Below, piece after piece: positions 52,542 through 61,213 of a stretch of 64,000 nt of DNA; position 1 is the stretch's first letter; the number at the start of each line of letters is the position of its first letter. Both the position numbers and the translations under genes were made by a program. Origin of the DNA: an uncultured Sphaerochaeta sp. (GTDB lineage Bacteria > Spirochaetota > Spirochaetia > Sphaerochaetales > Sphaerochaetaceae); NCBI RefSeq assembly GCF_963677075.1, contig NZ_OY781873.1, forward strand, positions 1,116,001 to 1,180,000. The letters run 5' to 3'. The notes beneath the pieces were generated by a model, which worked only from the letters and a program-made list of their open reading frames with translations, had not been told where the DNA came from and did no database searches.

Positions 52542-53543
52542 ATGAAAAAGACATTGCTGGTAGCTTGTTTGGTTTTGGTACTCGGAACATCGCTCTTATT
52601 TGCTGGTGGCGCAGCTGAGAAAGATGAATCAGACGGAAAGATGAAGGTTGCGCTGTTGCTCTCAGGGCCGGCCAACGACCAAGGATGGAATGCAGTAGCA
52701 TTTGCCGGTCTGAAAGAGGCAGAGGAGAAATACAATCTCCAGACTGCATACTCAGAGAATGTGGGAATTGCTGATGGAGAGGCAGCGTTCCGTGACTACG
52801 CAGCCCAAGGCTATGACCTGGTGATCGGGCATGGTTTCCAGTTTGGTGAGCCGGCTGTCAGGGTCTCCTCCCAGTTCCCCGAAACAAAGTTCATGGCAAT
52901 CGAGTCAAACGCCTATAGCGATAACGCTGCCAGTTATGTAATGGCTTGTGAAGAAGCTGGATACTTGATGGGAATGCTTGCAGCTTCCATGTCAGAAAGT
53001 GGCACCATCGGTATTGTTGGTGGCTTTGAACAGCCTTCAATCGTCAAGGTTCTGGAAGCGTACAAGATTGGCGCCAAGGCGGTGAACCCATCCATCAAGG
53101 TCTTGGAAGCATATGTAAGCAGCTTCACTGATGTTGCACTTGGAAAGGAAGCAGCTCTCTCCATGGCTGACCAGGGTGCAGATGTTCTCTCCCACTGTGC
53201 GAACCAGGCAGGGACCGGAGTAATCAAGGCAGCTGAGGAGCGCGGGTTGCTTGCAACCGGTGATTCCTATGACCAGAACTCCATCGCCCCTGATACGGTA
53301 ATGGCGTCCACTATTTATAGTGTACCAGCCTTGGTCCTGACTGCGGTTGAGAAGGTAAGTACCGATACCTACGTGGGTGGAGTATTCAACCTCGGTATGC
53401 AGGATGGTGTTGTAGATATCTCAGGATACAACAGCTTTGAGGATACGATTCCCCAGGACGTCAAGGATATGGTTGCCTCAACCAGGCAGCAGATTCTGGA
53501 TGGAAGCTTTACCGTCCCATTGATCGAGACACGTACCAAATAA
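52542..53543 (+). CDS. BmpA/PnrA-family nucleoside-binding protein
   Basis: A 333-residue extracytoplasmic binding protein of the BMP (Med/PnrA) family. Its signal peptide KKTLLVACLVLVLGTSLLFAGG is followed by AAEKDES. The mature part has VALLLSGPANDQGWNAVAFAGL, DLVIGHGFQFGE, GYLMGMLAASMSESGTIGIVGG and GADVLSHCANQAG, close to family consensus. BMP proteins in spirochaetes and firmicutes bind purine nucleosides. ATG 52542 follows GAGGAG; upstream codons in the frame lack a signal. A stem-loop separates it from the ATPase gene. Confidence 0.88.
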   Translation: MKKTLLVACLVLVLGTSLLFAGGAAEKDESDGKMKVALLLSGPANDQGWNAVAFAGLKEAEEKYNLQTAYSENVGIADGEAAFRDYAAQGYDLVIGHGFQFGEPAVRVSSQFPETKFMAIESNAYSDNAASYVMACEEAGYLMGMLAASMSESGTIGIVGGFEQPSIVKVLEAYKIGAKAVNPSIKVLEAYVSSFTDVALGKEAALSMADQGADVLSHCANQAGTGVIKAAEERGLLATGDSYDQNSIAPDTVMASTIYSVPALVLTAVEKVSTDTYVGGVFNLGMQDGVVDISGYNSFEDTIPQDVKDMVASTRQQILDGSFTVPLIETRTK

Positions 53544-53556
53544 TCGTAGAATATGA

Positions 53557-53582
53557 CGTGCTCCCTCTCAGCAGGGAGCACG
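53557..53582 (+). promoter_or_regulatory. Intercistronic stem-loop after binding-protein gene
   Basis: CGTGCTCCCT (53557-53566), loop CTCAGC, then AGGGAGCACG (53573-53582) form a perfect ten-bp stem without a following T run of note. It is the third such hairpin directly after a binding-protein gene in this window and probably sets the ratio of binding protein to membrane components. Confidence 0.65.
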
Positions 53583-53601
53583 CTCAGTTTGAGGAGATGG
53601 C

Positions 53602-55113
53602 ATGGCATTTCTGGAAATGATCGACATTGACAAGGCATTCTTTGGCAAAAGCGCCAATTCGAAGGTCAACCTGCATGTAGACCATGGGGAGATCCATGCC
53701 CTGCTTGGTGAGAATGGGGCAGGCAAAACCACCTTGATGAACATTCTGTACGGGATTTATCAAGCAGATAGTGGTTCTATTGTCCTGGATGGAGTCCCCA
53801 TTCAGATCAAGAGTCCGAAGGATGCCATCAGCCATAAGATTGGAATGGTGCGTCAACATTTTACCTTGGTTCCCACCCTGACTGTCAGTGAGAATATCAC
53901 CCTTGGGTTGAAAAGTCCTGGGTATCCATTTGTCAAACGTAAACAGGTCGACGAGGAGATTCGCACGTTAAGTGAACGCTATAACCTCGCAGTCGATCCT
54001 ACGGCACTGGTTAGCTCTCTCTCAGTTGGGCAGCAACAGCGGGTGGAGATCATCAAGGTGCTCTATCGGGAAGCACAGTTGCTCATACTCGACGAACCAA
54101 CAGCAGTCCTTACACCCCAAGAGGTGGAGAGTCTGTTCGATATTCTAGGACGTCTGAGATCAGAAGGGCATTCAGTAATCATCATAACCCACCATATTGC
54201 TGAAGTTCTCTCACTAACCGACCGAATAACCGTCCTCAGGGGTGGTGAGAAGGTAGGGGACGTCCAGACAAAAGATACGAATGAAGCAGAACTCTCACAG
54301 TTGATGGTTGGGAGGAAACTCAACAGGATGGTTCGAACCAAATTGCCTTTCTCCTATGATCGTGAAGGGTTGATCGCCATTTCCATACAGGATGCTCAAG
54401 GCTCCGTAGGTCCCCTCTCCTTGCACGTTCCCCCAGAAAGGATTGTCGGGATTGCTGGAGTTGATGGAAACGGGCAGAAAGCGTTTGCTGAGTTGCTGCT
54501 CGGAATCAGGAAAATCAAGGAAGGCTCCCTAACGTTGGATGGCAAGAATTTGGAACACCTTGGCGTAAAACAACGCAGGGCGTTGGGTTTTGGATATATC
54601 TCTGACGACCGCTTGCTCGATAGCCTGGTATTGGATATGGATATGCAGGAAAATCTCCTGCTTACCCGTTTTCGAGGAGGGGAGTGTAATCATCACCACT
54701 TCATTGCTCGAAAGAAGCTTCGTGAGCTGACTGAACAGGCAGTTGAGAAATACGCGATCAAGAGTGGATCTTTGGAGTACCCCGTACGGTATCTCTCGGG
54801 GGGAAACCAGCAGAAGTTGATCCTTGCCCGTGAACTGGCTGGAAATGCGAAGGTGGTTATTGCTTGCCAGCCTACACGAGGTTTGGATGTTGGTTCGACC
54901 GAGGATGTGCATAAGACACTGTTGGAACTCAGGAGACAAGGCTCTGCCGTTATTTTGATCTCTTCTGACCTTGAGGAGATACTGGATCTAAGTGACAGCA
55001 TAGCTGTGATGTATCGTGGACAGATCGTTGATGTGATCGAAAGCGAAGGAGATGTTGATTTGACCTATCTTGGGCTATTGATGGCAGGCTCCCCTGCAAG
55101 GAGGGAGGCATGA
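53602..55113 (+). CDS. Nucleoside ABC transporter ATP-binding protein (two NBDs, NupA/YufO-like)
   Basis: A 503-residue ATPase with two nucleotide-binding domains. The first has a full Walker A (GENGAGKTTLM, about residue 36), signature LSVGQQQRVEII and Walker B LLILDEPTAVLTP. The second has a degenerate Walker A (GIAGVDGNGQKAFAELLLG) but a good signature (LSGGNQQKLILARE), as usual for CUT2-type and nucleoside transporters. It energises the two permeases that follow. ATG 53602 follows GAGGAG closely (five bases). It overlaps the first permease by four bases. Confidence 0.9.
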   Translation: MAFLEMIDIDKAFFGKSANSKVNLHVDHGEIHALLGENGAGKTTLMNILYGIYQADSGSIVLDGVPIQIKSPKDAISHKIGMVRQHFTLVPTLTVSENITLGLKSPGYPFVKRKQVDEEIRTLSERYNLAVDPTALVSSLSVGQQQRVEIIKVLYREAQLLILDEPTAVLTPQEVESLFDILGRLRSEGHSVIIITHHIAEVLSLTDRITVLRGGEKVGDVQTKDTNEAELSQLMVGRKLNRMVRTKLPFSYDREGLIAISIQDAQGSVGPLSLHVPPERIVGIAGVDGNGQKAFAELLLGIRKIKEGSLTLDGKNLEHLGVKQRRALGFGYISDDRLLDSLVLDMDMQENLLLTRFRGGECNHHHFIARKKLRELTEQAVEKYAIKSGSLEYPVRYLSGGNQQKLILARELAGNAKVVIACQPTRGLDVGSTEDVHKTLLELRRQGSAVILISSDLEEILDLSDSIAVMYRGQIVDVIESEGDVDLTYLGLLMAGSPARREA

Positions 55114-56129
55114 AACGGTCTGTTTCCAATCTTCTCTCGCTCACTGTGGTGACCGGTATTGTACTGGGTGTTTCACTGCTTCTGATCGCCTTGGTAGGGA
55201 GCAGTATTCCCTCATCTATCTCCAGTTTCCTACGGGGTATTGTTGGGTCAACGTATTCAATCGGGGAGGTCTTGGTACGAGCAACGCCCTTGATGCTTGC
55301 TGCCTTGGGTGTTTCAGTCGGGTTTCGTACCGGTTTCATCAATATTGGAGCAGAGGGCCAGATTTACCTAGGGGCAATTGCAATTACTTGGTTGGGGATG
55401 ACGTTCCCTTCTTTGCCTCCAGTACTGATGATCTTTTTTGCCATGTTGGTTGGTTTTTTGGCTGGCGGACTGTGGTCCGTGATCCCTGGTATCCTTAAGG
55501 CCAAGTTTGGTCTTTCTGAGATCATCAATACCATTATGTTGAATTACATTGCCATCAACTTGGTGGGGATACTGGTCAGGACGAGTCTGAAAGATCCCTC
55601 CTATCCCTATCCGATGTCACCGATGTTGCCTCCCGCTTCCTATTTCCCTATGTTGCTTTTGCCTACACGCCTGCATGCAGGATTCCTACTCGCCCTGATT
55701 TGCGCCATTTTGGTCTACTTGCTGATGTTCAGGACGTCAACAGGATTCTGTATGCGGGCTGTGGGCCTTAATAAACGAGCTAGTGTGTGTAGCGGTATTT
55801 CTGTGAGGAGCCACATGGTGTTTTCCGCTTTGCTCAGTGGTGGCCTTGCTGGTTTGGCCGGGGTAAGTGAGATTGCTGGCTTACACCACCGCTTGATCGA
55901 AGGAATCAGTCCAAGCTATGGATACTTGGCTATCGTGGTCTCCCTTCTGGGGAAAAACCACCCATTCTGGATTATTCTCAGCTCTCTGGGTATTGCAGCC
56001 TTGCAGGTTGGATCGATGGCAATGCAGCGCAGCAGTGGGGTTCCTACATCTATTGCCAGCATCATCATGGGGTTGTTGGTCATTATGATTTTGGCACGGA
56101 AGCAGTTCTTTAGCTTCAAGGAGGTGTAG
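55110..56129 (+). CDS. Nucleoside ABC transporter permease (NupB/YufP-like)
   Basis: A 339-residue membrane protein of the branched-chain/ribose-type permease family (BPD_transp_2). It has about nine hydrophobic helices; ALGVSVGFRTGFINIGAEGQIYLGAI and SGGLAGLAGVSEIAGLHHRLIEGISPSYGYLAIVV are typical of the larger nucleoside-permease subunit. The ATG overlaps the ATPase stop by four bases, and the second permease begins one base after its stop. Confidence 0.88.
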   Translation: MKRSVSNLLSLTVVTGIVLGVSLLLIALVGSSIPSSISSFLRGIVGSTYSIGEVLVRATPLMLAALGVSVGFRTGFINIGAEGQIYLGAIAITWLGMTFPSLPPVLMIFFAMLVGFLAGGLWSVIPGILKAKFGLSEIINTIMLNYIAINLVGILVRTSLKDPSYPYPMSPMLPPASYFPMLLLPTRLHAGFLLALICAILVYLLMFRTSTGFCMRAVGLNKRASVCSGISVRSHMVFSALLSGGLAGLAGVSEIAGLHHRLIEGISPSYGYLAIVVSLLGKNHPFWIILSSLGIAALQVGSMAMQRSSGVPTSIASIIMGLLVIMILARKQFFSFKEV

Positions 56130-56130
56130 G

Positions 56131-57069
56131 ATGAATCCTGTAACTCTTACCCTGATCACAACCTTTTTAGCGGCAACCATCCGAATGGCAACTCCTATCG
56201 CACTCGCTGGATTGGGAGAGACCGTAAGTGAACGCGCTGGGATAAGCAATATTGGAGTAGAAGCCATTATGCTTAGTGGTGCATATTTCAGCTTCTGGGC
56301 GATGTTCCAGACTTCCAGCGTAGGGCTTGGTCTGCTTGCCGGCATTGCCGGTGGTGTGGCCGCCAGCATGATCCATGCGGTACTGAGCATTCACCACAAG
56401 GCTGACCAGACAATTGCTGGCCTTGCCTTGAATTTTCTGTTTCTGGGCTTGACCAGTTTCTTGTTTCTGATTCAGTTCGGTAAGACTACCACGCTTCCTT
56501 CCATTGAGATTATCAATCGGGTAAAGCTTCCCTTACTTCACAGGATTCCTATCATCGGACCGGCATTGTTTGACCAAGATCCTTTTGTATATCTGTTGTT
56601 CTTGTGTGTGATTCTACTGTTGGTGTTGTTCTATAAAACTGAGTGGGGAGTCATTCTCAAGGCAGTGGGAGAGAACCCACGGGCTGCTGATACTGCCGGA
56701 ATTAGGGTGAATATGGTTCGTTATGGGGCTGCCTGTATCAACGGGGTGCTTGGTGGCCTGGGGGGAGCCTACCTTTCAACAGTGAAACTCGGGTTCTTCC
56801 AGGAGAATCTCACCAGCGGGAAGGGGTATATTGCTTTGGTTACGGTCATTCTTGGGCGGCGGAATCCTCTTGGAGTCCTGGCAGCTGCATTGGTTATTGG
56901 CTCAGCTGAAGCTTTACAGATACGACTACAGACAATGGGCTCTGCGATTCCTTCCCAGGTGTTTGCGATGTTCCCCTACCTAGTGACAATTTTGGTACTG
57001 CTTTTCTCCATAGGAAAGAGTCAGGATCCTGCCTCCCTTGGGGTTCCGTATGAACGGGACAAACGCTAA
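56131..57069 (+). CDS. Nucleoside ABC transporter permease (NupC/YufQ-like)
   Basis: A 312-residue partner permease. ALAGLGETVSERAGISNIGVEAIMLSGAYF, VGENPRAADTAGIRVNMVRYGAACINGVLGGLGGAYLS and SGKGYIALVTVILGRRNPLGVL are the hallmarks of the smaller subunit of BmpA-linked importers. AGGAGG lies about four bases before the ATG. The MerR gene starts nine bases after its stop. Confidence 0.88.
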   Translation: MNPVTLTLITTFLAATIRMATPIALAGLGETVSERAGISNIGVEAIMLSGAYFSFWAMFQTSSVGLGLLAGIAGGVAASMIHAVLSIHHKADQTIAGLALNFLFLGLTSFLFLIQFGKTTTLPSIEIINRVKLPLLHRIPIIGPALFDQDPFVYLLFLCVILLLVLFYKTEWGVILKAVGENPRAADTAGIRVNMVRYGAACINGVLGGLGGAYLSTVKLGFFQENLTSGKGYIALVTVILGRRNPLGVLAAALVIGSAEALQIRLQTMGSAIPSQVFAMFPYLVTILVLLFSIGKSQDPASLGVPYERDKR

Positions 57070-57078
57070 TATTGCTCC

Positions 57079-57852
57079 ATGAAAGACTTTTTCACGATTG
57101 GGGAATTGGCAGATTTGTTCGCCATTGATGTACAGACGCTACGCTATTATGACAAGATTGGCTTGTTGGTTCCTTCCAATAGGAATCATGCCAACGGGTA
57201 TCGTCTATACAAGTTTGACCAGGTCTACCAGGTAGCTTCTATTCGGTATTTGAAGCGTTTGGGGTACTCTTTGGAGCAAATCCGGGAGTATTTGGATAGC
57301 AGAACCCTCGACCATACCATTGAACGATTGCAAGGGCAGTCCGCTCTTCTGAGACAACGATGGCAAGAACTCATTTCCATCGATTCTGCAATCCAGCGAA
57401 AGATTGAGTTTATCAAGGTACAGCTTCCCCAGGTGAGACTGCAGGAGGTACAGGTAAAGACCTTTCCTGACCGGTACTATCTAGACATCGGTTCAGAGGA
57501 GACTCTTTACGGATCAGATGTATTCTACTTCCACCCAACCTTGGTATTTTATCGAGAAAACACGAAACAGTTTGGGGCGTATCTTTTCGAGTACACCCCT
57601 GAAGAATCAGAGATTCCTTCCATTCATGATGTGTCAATTATCAAAGGAGGCTCTTTCCTCTGCGGGTATCATCAGGGTTCTTACGAGACAATAGGAACAG
57701 CAATAGACCGGATCAGAAAAGAGAGAGGGGAGTATCGTCTTGCTGATTGGGAGGTCAACTTCAATATTCTTGACCAATTTGTAGAGCGAGATAGCAGTAG
57801 ATTCATTACTGAGATCCAGATTCCGATTATTCCAGAGATTGTCTGTCGTTGA
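57079..57852 (+). CDS. MerR family transcriptional regulator with effector-binding domain (BmrR/BltR-like)
   Basis: A 257-residue regulator. The N-terminal winged helix is FFTIGELADLFAIDVQTLRYYDKIGLLVPSNRNHANGYRLY, followed by the long dimerisation helix and, from about residue 115, a GyrI-like small-molecule-binding domain. There is no cysteine array, so it senses an organic ligand rather than a metal. It is the last gene of the deaminase/nucleoside-importer operon, which begins with a MerR-type promoter at 51050. A positive feedback loop, with an imported or deaminated purine as inducer, is inferred. No Shine-Dalgarno sequence precedes the ATG, so translation may depend on coupling to the permease. 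Confidence 0.87.
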   Translation: MKDFFTIGELADLFAIDVQTLRYYDKIGLLVPSNRNHANGYRLYKFDQVYQVASIRYLKRLGYSLEQIREYLDSRTLDHTIERLQGQSALLRQRWQELISIDSAIQRKIEFIKVQLPQVRLQEVQVKTFPDRYYLDIGSEETLYGSDVFYFHPTLVFYRENTKQFGAYLFEYTPEESEIPSIHDVSIIKGGSFLCGYHQGSYETIGTAIDRIRKERGEYRLADWEVNFNILDQFVERDSSRFITEIQIPIIPEIVCR

Positions 57853-57956
57853 TTCTTGATTTGGAATAGTTGTTCCTGTAAGCTCCTTCTTGTTGGTCTC
57901 ACAGCTGTCGCAAGCAATTTGACATAAAAGTATTGCACTAACAGGAAGGGAGAGTT

Positions 57957-59303
57957 ATGCGGATAACGAAGAAGGTTTTTATTGATTTGGCAATTTGGAT
58001 GATGGGATTTGGTATGCTCGTGGGAATCATTTTCCCCTTCTTCATGATACTCTTGGGCATGGAGAGATCCCTGGCTTTTACTTGGTGGTTTTTTACTGTT
58101 TGTATTGCTGCGGGATTGTTTGTCGGTGCTGTGAATATTTTGCTTGCCCACAATATCGTTGGTAGTCGTCTGATAAAGCTTTCTCGCCATATGCTTAAGA
58201 TCGAAGAACATATTAAGGAAGTCTCAGGCAGGGAAGATGTCTTGGATTGTACTCCCGAGAACTGTCATATACCTGTTGATAGTGAGGATGTCATTGGGGC
58301 TAGCTCGCAAGCATTCAATACGCTTGTTGACACACTTTCTTCCTCGATGCGTCTGGAGAAGGAAATACGGTCGTTTACACGAATGTTGACCAGTTATTTA
58401 GAGACGGATCAGTTATGCAAGACTGCACTTAATAGCATGATGAAAATGTTTTCCATCGATGGGGGGGCGATTTTGGTCGAGACTGGGGGGGAGCTTGTTC
58501 CTGTTGCTGCTGTGGCATTGAGACAACATGAAGCTTTGGGTAAAAACTCAATTGTATTATCCTCTATGCAGAGTCTTCATCGTTCTACAATATCTATTCC
58601 TGACGGATTGTTCCTGGATGGTGTCATTACTGCTTTTAGACCCTCGCAAGTCATTGTCCAGCCTATTGTCTACAAACAGGTTCCTCTCGGTGTTCTTGTG
58701 TTTGCCCGTGCGCTTCCAATTGCGCAAGAAGCGATAGATACGATTGAGCTTTTTAGTAACAGCCTAGCGCTTGCTTTACATAATGCAATCACCCATGACC
58801 AGGTACAGATGCTTGCCGCTATTGATCCCTTGACAGGTCTCTATAACCGGCGATTTGGACTTACGCGTCTTCATGAGGAATTTGTTCGGACTATCAAACA
58901 AGATGGCTCTCTTGGGTTATTGATGATGGATATTGATAAATTCAAGCAGGTAAATGATACGTATGGGCATACGGTAGGGGATAGGGTGCTTCAAGCGGTT
59001 GCTACTACTGCACGCAGTCAACTTCGTGAAGGAGATATTCTTGTACGTCTCGGTGGAGATGAGTTCTTGGTTTTACTTATTGGTGCGGGCAAAGAGGATT
59101 CAATCGAGATTGCTGAATCTATCAGGCGGAAGATTGAGAATAAGCGAGTTACCTACGGGGATCAAGAAATACACGTGACAGTGAGTATTGGAGGGGTTTC
59201 CTTTCCAGAGAAGGATGCCAAACATGAAGGTGAGCTGATAGAGATTGCAGATAGGGCGCTCTACTTGGTAAAGGAGAGTGGGAGGAATAGAGCTTCGTTG
59301 TAG
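57957..59303 (+). CDS. Membrane-bound diguanylate cyclase with GAF-like domain
   Basis: A 448-residue signalling protein making cyclic di-GMP. Two membrane helices lie at about residues 8-34 and 40-66. A short linker is followed by a GAF-like sensor at about 145-285 (FSIDGGAILVETGGELVPVAAV). The catalytic GGDEF domain starts near 290 (IDPLTGLYNRRFG), with the intact motif GGDEF at 366-370 and the product-binding inhibitory site RxxD (REGD) five residues upstream. It is therefore expected to be active and feedback-inhibited. AGGGAGAG precedes the ATG. It is a single gene, tail-to-tail with the following lipoprotein gene. Confidence 0.88.
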   Translation: MRITKKVFIDLAIWMMGFGMLVGIIFPFFMILLGMERSLAFTWWFFTVCIAAGLFVGAVNILLAHNIVGSRLIKLSRHMLKIEEHIKEVSGREDVLDCTPENCHIPVDSEDVIGASSQAFNTLVDTLSSSMRLEKEIRSFTRMLTSYLETDQLCKTALNSMMKMFSIDGGAILVETGGELVPVAAVALRQHEALGKNSIVLSSMQSLHRSTISIPDGLFLDGVITAFRPSQVIVQPIVYKQVPLGVLVFARALPIAQEAIDTIELFSNSLALALHNAITHDQVQMLAAIDPLTGLYNRRFGLTRLHEEFVRTIKQDGSLGLLMMDIDKFKQVNDTYGHTVGDRVLQAVATTARSQLREGDILVRLGGDEFLVLLIGAGKEDSIEIAESIRRKIENKRVTYGDQEIHVTVSIGGVSFPEKDAKHEGELIEIADRALYLVKESGRNRASL

Positions 59304-59314
59304 AGAGATTCAAT

Positions 59315-59782
59315 TCATGACGAAGTAGTGAAATCTATAGAGACTGTCTTAGGTGTTGTACTGTCGATTGTGACAGACCTGGTTCTTGGATCTGTTGCAT
59401 CCGCATTGTCTTCACCCCCTTCATCATTTTCGACCGTTTCATCAGAGATTGTGTGTTCGATGACTGTGATCTCCCAATCTCCATAAGGGACTAAAGATAT
59501 CGGAAAATAATCATTAGCTATGAACCATTCATCAGTAAAATATTCGAATGCATCCTCGTCTGTGACATCTTCTGAGGTGCCACTCATGGTAAAATTCTCT
59601 TCTGCATTAGGGTCATCGTTGAAAATTCCAGTGATGGTATATTGGGTATCAGCATTAGGAGTCACATATACCCAAATCTCCCCTTGAGGTTCTAAGATGA
59701 TCTCCTCCTCACAACCGATCAGGAACAAGGTCATTGCAATCAAGCAACCGGCGATAAGCAGAGAGTGGATAGGTCGTCTCAT
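59315..59782 (-). CDS. Putative lipoprotein, unknown function
   Basis: A 155-residue protein that begins with a lipoprotein-type signal sequence, LLIAGCLIAMTLFLIGC, with the likely lipidated cysteine at about residue 24 followed by EEEIILEPQGEI. The mature part is very acidic, contains DDPNAEENFTMSGTSEDVTDEDAFEYF and a Thr/Ser-rich tail (TVSIDFTTSS), and is predicted to be beta-rich. I do not recognise a family. GGAGG lies seven bases before the ATG. Only 11 bp separate its end from the cyclase stop. Confidence 0.65.
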   Translation of the reverse strand: MRRPIHSLLIAGCLIAMTLFLIGCEEEIILEPQGEIWVYVTPNADTQYTITGIFNDDPNAEENFTMSGTSEDVTDEDAFEYFTDEWFIANDYFPISLVPYGDWEITVIEHTISDETVENDEGGEDNADATDPRTRSVTIDSTTPKTVSIDFTTSS

Positions 59783-59890
59783 GGGAGGCCTCCAAGAGGG
59801 GATTTTAATTCTGATAGAACAAGTATGGTCTTATGATAAGTCACCTTTCTTTTATAGCGCAAGGTGAAATTGCTCTAATTGAAGAGATTC

Positions 59891-60394
59891 CTATATCCCA
59901 AACATCTCCCCGCATAACTGTTTTCCTGACTTTGTCTTAAAAATCTCCTCATATACCTTTCTAATTGCTTCAATGTCTGTTTTCTTCTCTTGGAGGTTAA
60001 CCAGGAAGTCACTCTCTACGAGGATCTGGTAATCGATTCCATCAATGGTATCATAGGTGTGGTGATGCCCTACCAAGAATGCTACTCGTTCGATCATTGA
60101 AGAGGGAAAATCAAGCTTTGTCAGGAGATCTCTAGAGAGCGGAGGTCCTTCCTTTTCCTGTAAATCTCCTCTGCTGCTTCCATACTTTACTAGGGACACC
60201 TTTATACCAATATCATGCACAAGGGCAGCTGTCTCCAAGGTTGCAAGCGTTTTATCATCAATTCCTTCAAGCAAGCCAATCGTCCTGGCATAGTCGTGGA
60301 CCTTGGTTAGGTGAGCAATACGTTCTGGATTGCCCCTTTCATAGGTGAACATCTGTTCATGAAGCAGGGCAATGAGATGATTGGTGTTTTGCAT
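59891..60394 (-). CDS. HD domain phosphohydrolase
   Basis: A 167-residue cytoplasmic protein with an HD domain. The metal ligands are visible: His in ERIAHLTKVHDYART, the His-Asp pair in ETAALVHDIGIK, and His-His-His in VGHHHTYDTIDG, followed by ILVESDFLVNL. Single-domain HD proteins usually hydrolyse nucleotides or phosphate esters; its natural substrate is unknown. No regulatory domain is attached. It stands 60 bp downstream of the amidotransferase-like gene on the same strand, so it may be part of that transcript. Confidence 0.82.
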   Translation of the reverse strand: MQNTNHLIALLHEQMFTYERGNPERIAHLTKVHDYARTIGLLEGIDDKTLATLETAALVHDIGIKVSLVKYGSSRGDLQEKEGPPLSRDLLTKLDFPSSMIERVAFLVGHHHTYDTIDGIDYQILVESDFLVNLQEKKTDIEAIRKVYEEIFKTKSGKQLCGEMFGI

Positions 60395-60454
60395 AACAAT
60401 AGGTTCCTTACGTTACTGAGGTACAGGGCGTATCCTTCCCGTGAAGAGTTGCTA

Positions 60455-61213
60455 TCATCGTTTTGCTAACCAATGCATCGCATTCTGCCACATCATTTGA
60501 TAGCCTTCCCATTCGACAAAATCCTGAGGACACCAGTGTGGCCCGATATCAGACATCCAAACCAATGATCGTCCTTTCCCATACTCCATTGTAGCGAGCA
60601 GAGGATGCCCGTAGCCAGTTTGCAGGATGAGATGGGCATCCTTTTTCAGGGGTGCCTCTTGATATCCCAAGAGGATAGGCCACTGATTAGGAATGTTTTC
60701 AATAATTGGATGTTCAGGGTCAAGAACTTCAATAGGTGTGCCTTCTGGCGTCTCCACGCGGTCATCAAATGTATAGATATCTACAGGAAGCACCTCTTCA
60801 ATCGGTGTCCTAAAGTACTTTGCAGATGCTTGGATACCCGCAAAAGAGAGATACCCTCCACACATGCATAGTGCACCGCCATTTTTCACCCATTCCCTGA
60901 TCAGTTGAAGACGATTTACCGAAGTCTTGCCTTCAATAAACACACGGCGACTTAACAGAAGTGTATTTGCCCCAATGTCACTAAGAATTATCACATCATA
61001 TTTTGATAATTCTTCAATACTGGAAGGAAACTCTTCGCCAGCAAGATGGCCGGCAAGATGTGTGTATTCAATCTCCTTATTCGCTTCCATGGCTTTTCTC
61101 ATATGCTCTTGACCGGTTTCATAGATACCGGAACTGAAGTGGTCAAATCCTTTGTGGTGAGTACTTTCGGAAAACCAGGATTCACCGACTAACATGACTT
61201 TGATAGATTTCAT
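60455..61213 (-). CDS. Glutamine amidotransferase-like protein (GATase1-like / ThuA-like)
   Basis: A 252-residue protein with the class I glutamine amidotransferase-like fold. It opens KVMLVGESWFSESTHHKGFDHFSS, continues YDVIILSDIGANTLLL, and has a nucleophile-elbow-like ALCMCGGYLSFAGI and the C-terminal GRSLVWMSDIGPHWCPQDFVEW. This group (DUF1355-type) is often found beside ribose-type ABC transporters, and the ATG here overlaps the permease stop by four bases. The Cys in MCGGYLS fits the catalytic position, but no synthetase partner is visible. A sugar-processing role is inferred from context only. Confidence 0.75.
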   Translation of the reverse strand: MKSIKVMLVGESWFSESTHHKGFDHFSSGIYETGQEHMRKAMEANKEIEYTHLAGHLAGEEFPSSIEELSKYDVIILSDIGANTLLLSRRVFIEGKTSVNRLQLIREWVKNGGALCMCGGYLSFAGIQASAKYFRTPIEEVLPVDIYTFDDRVETPEGTPIEVLDPEHPIIENIPNQWPILLGYQEAPLKKDAHLILQTGYGHPLLATMEYGKGRSLVWMSDIGPHWCPQDFVEWEGYQMMWQNAMHWLAKR

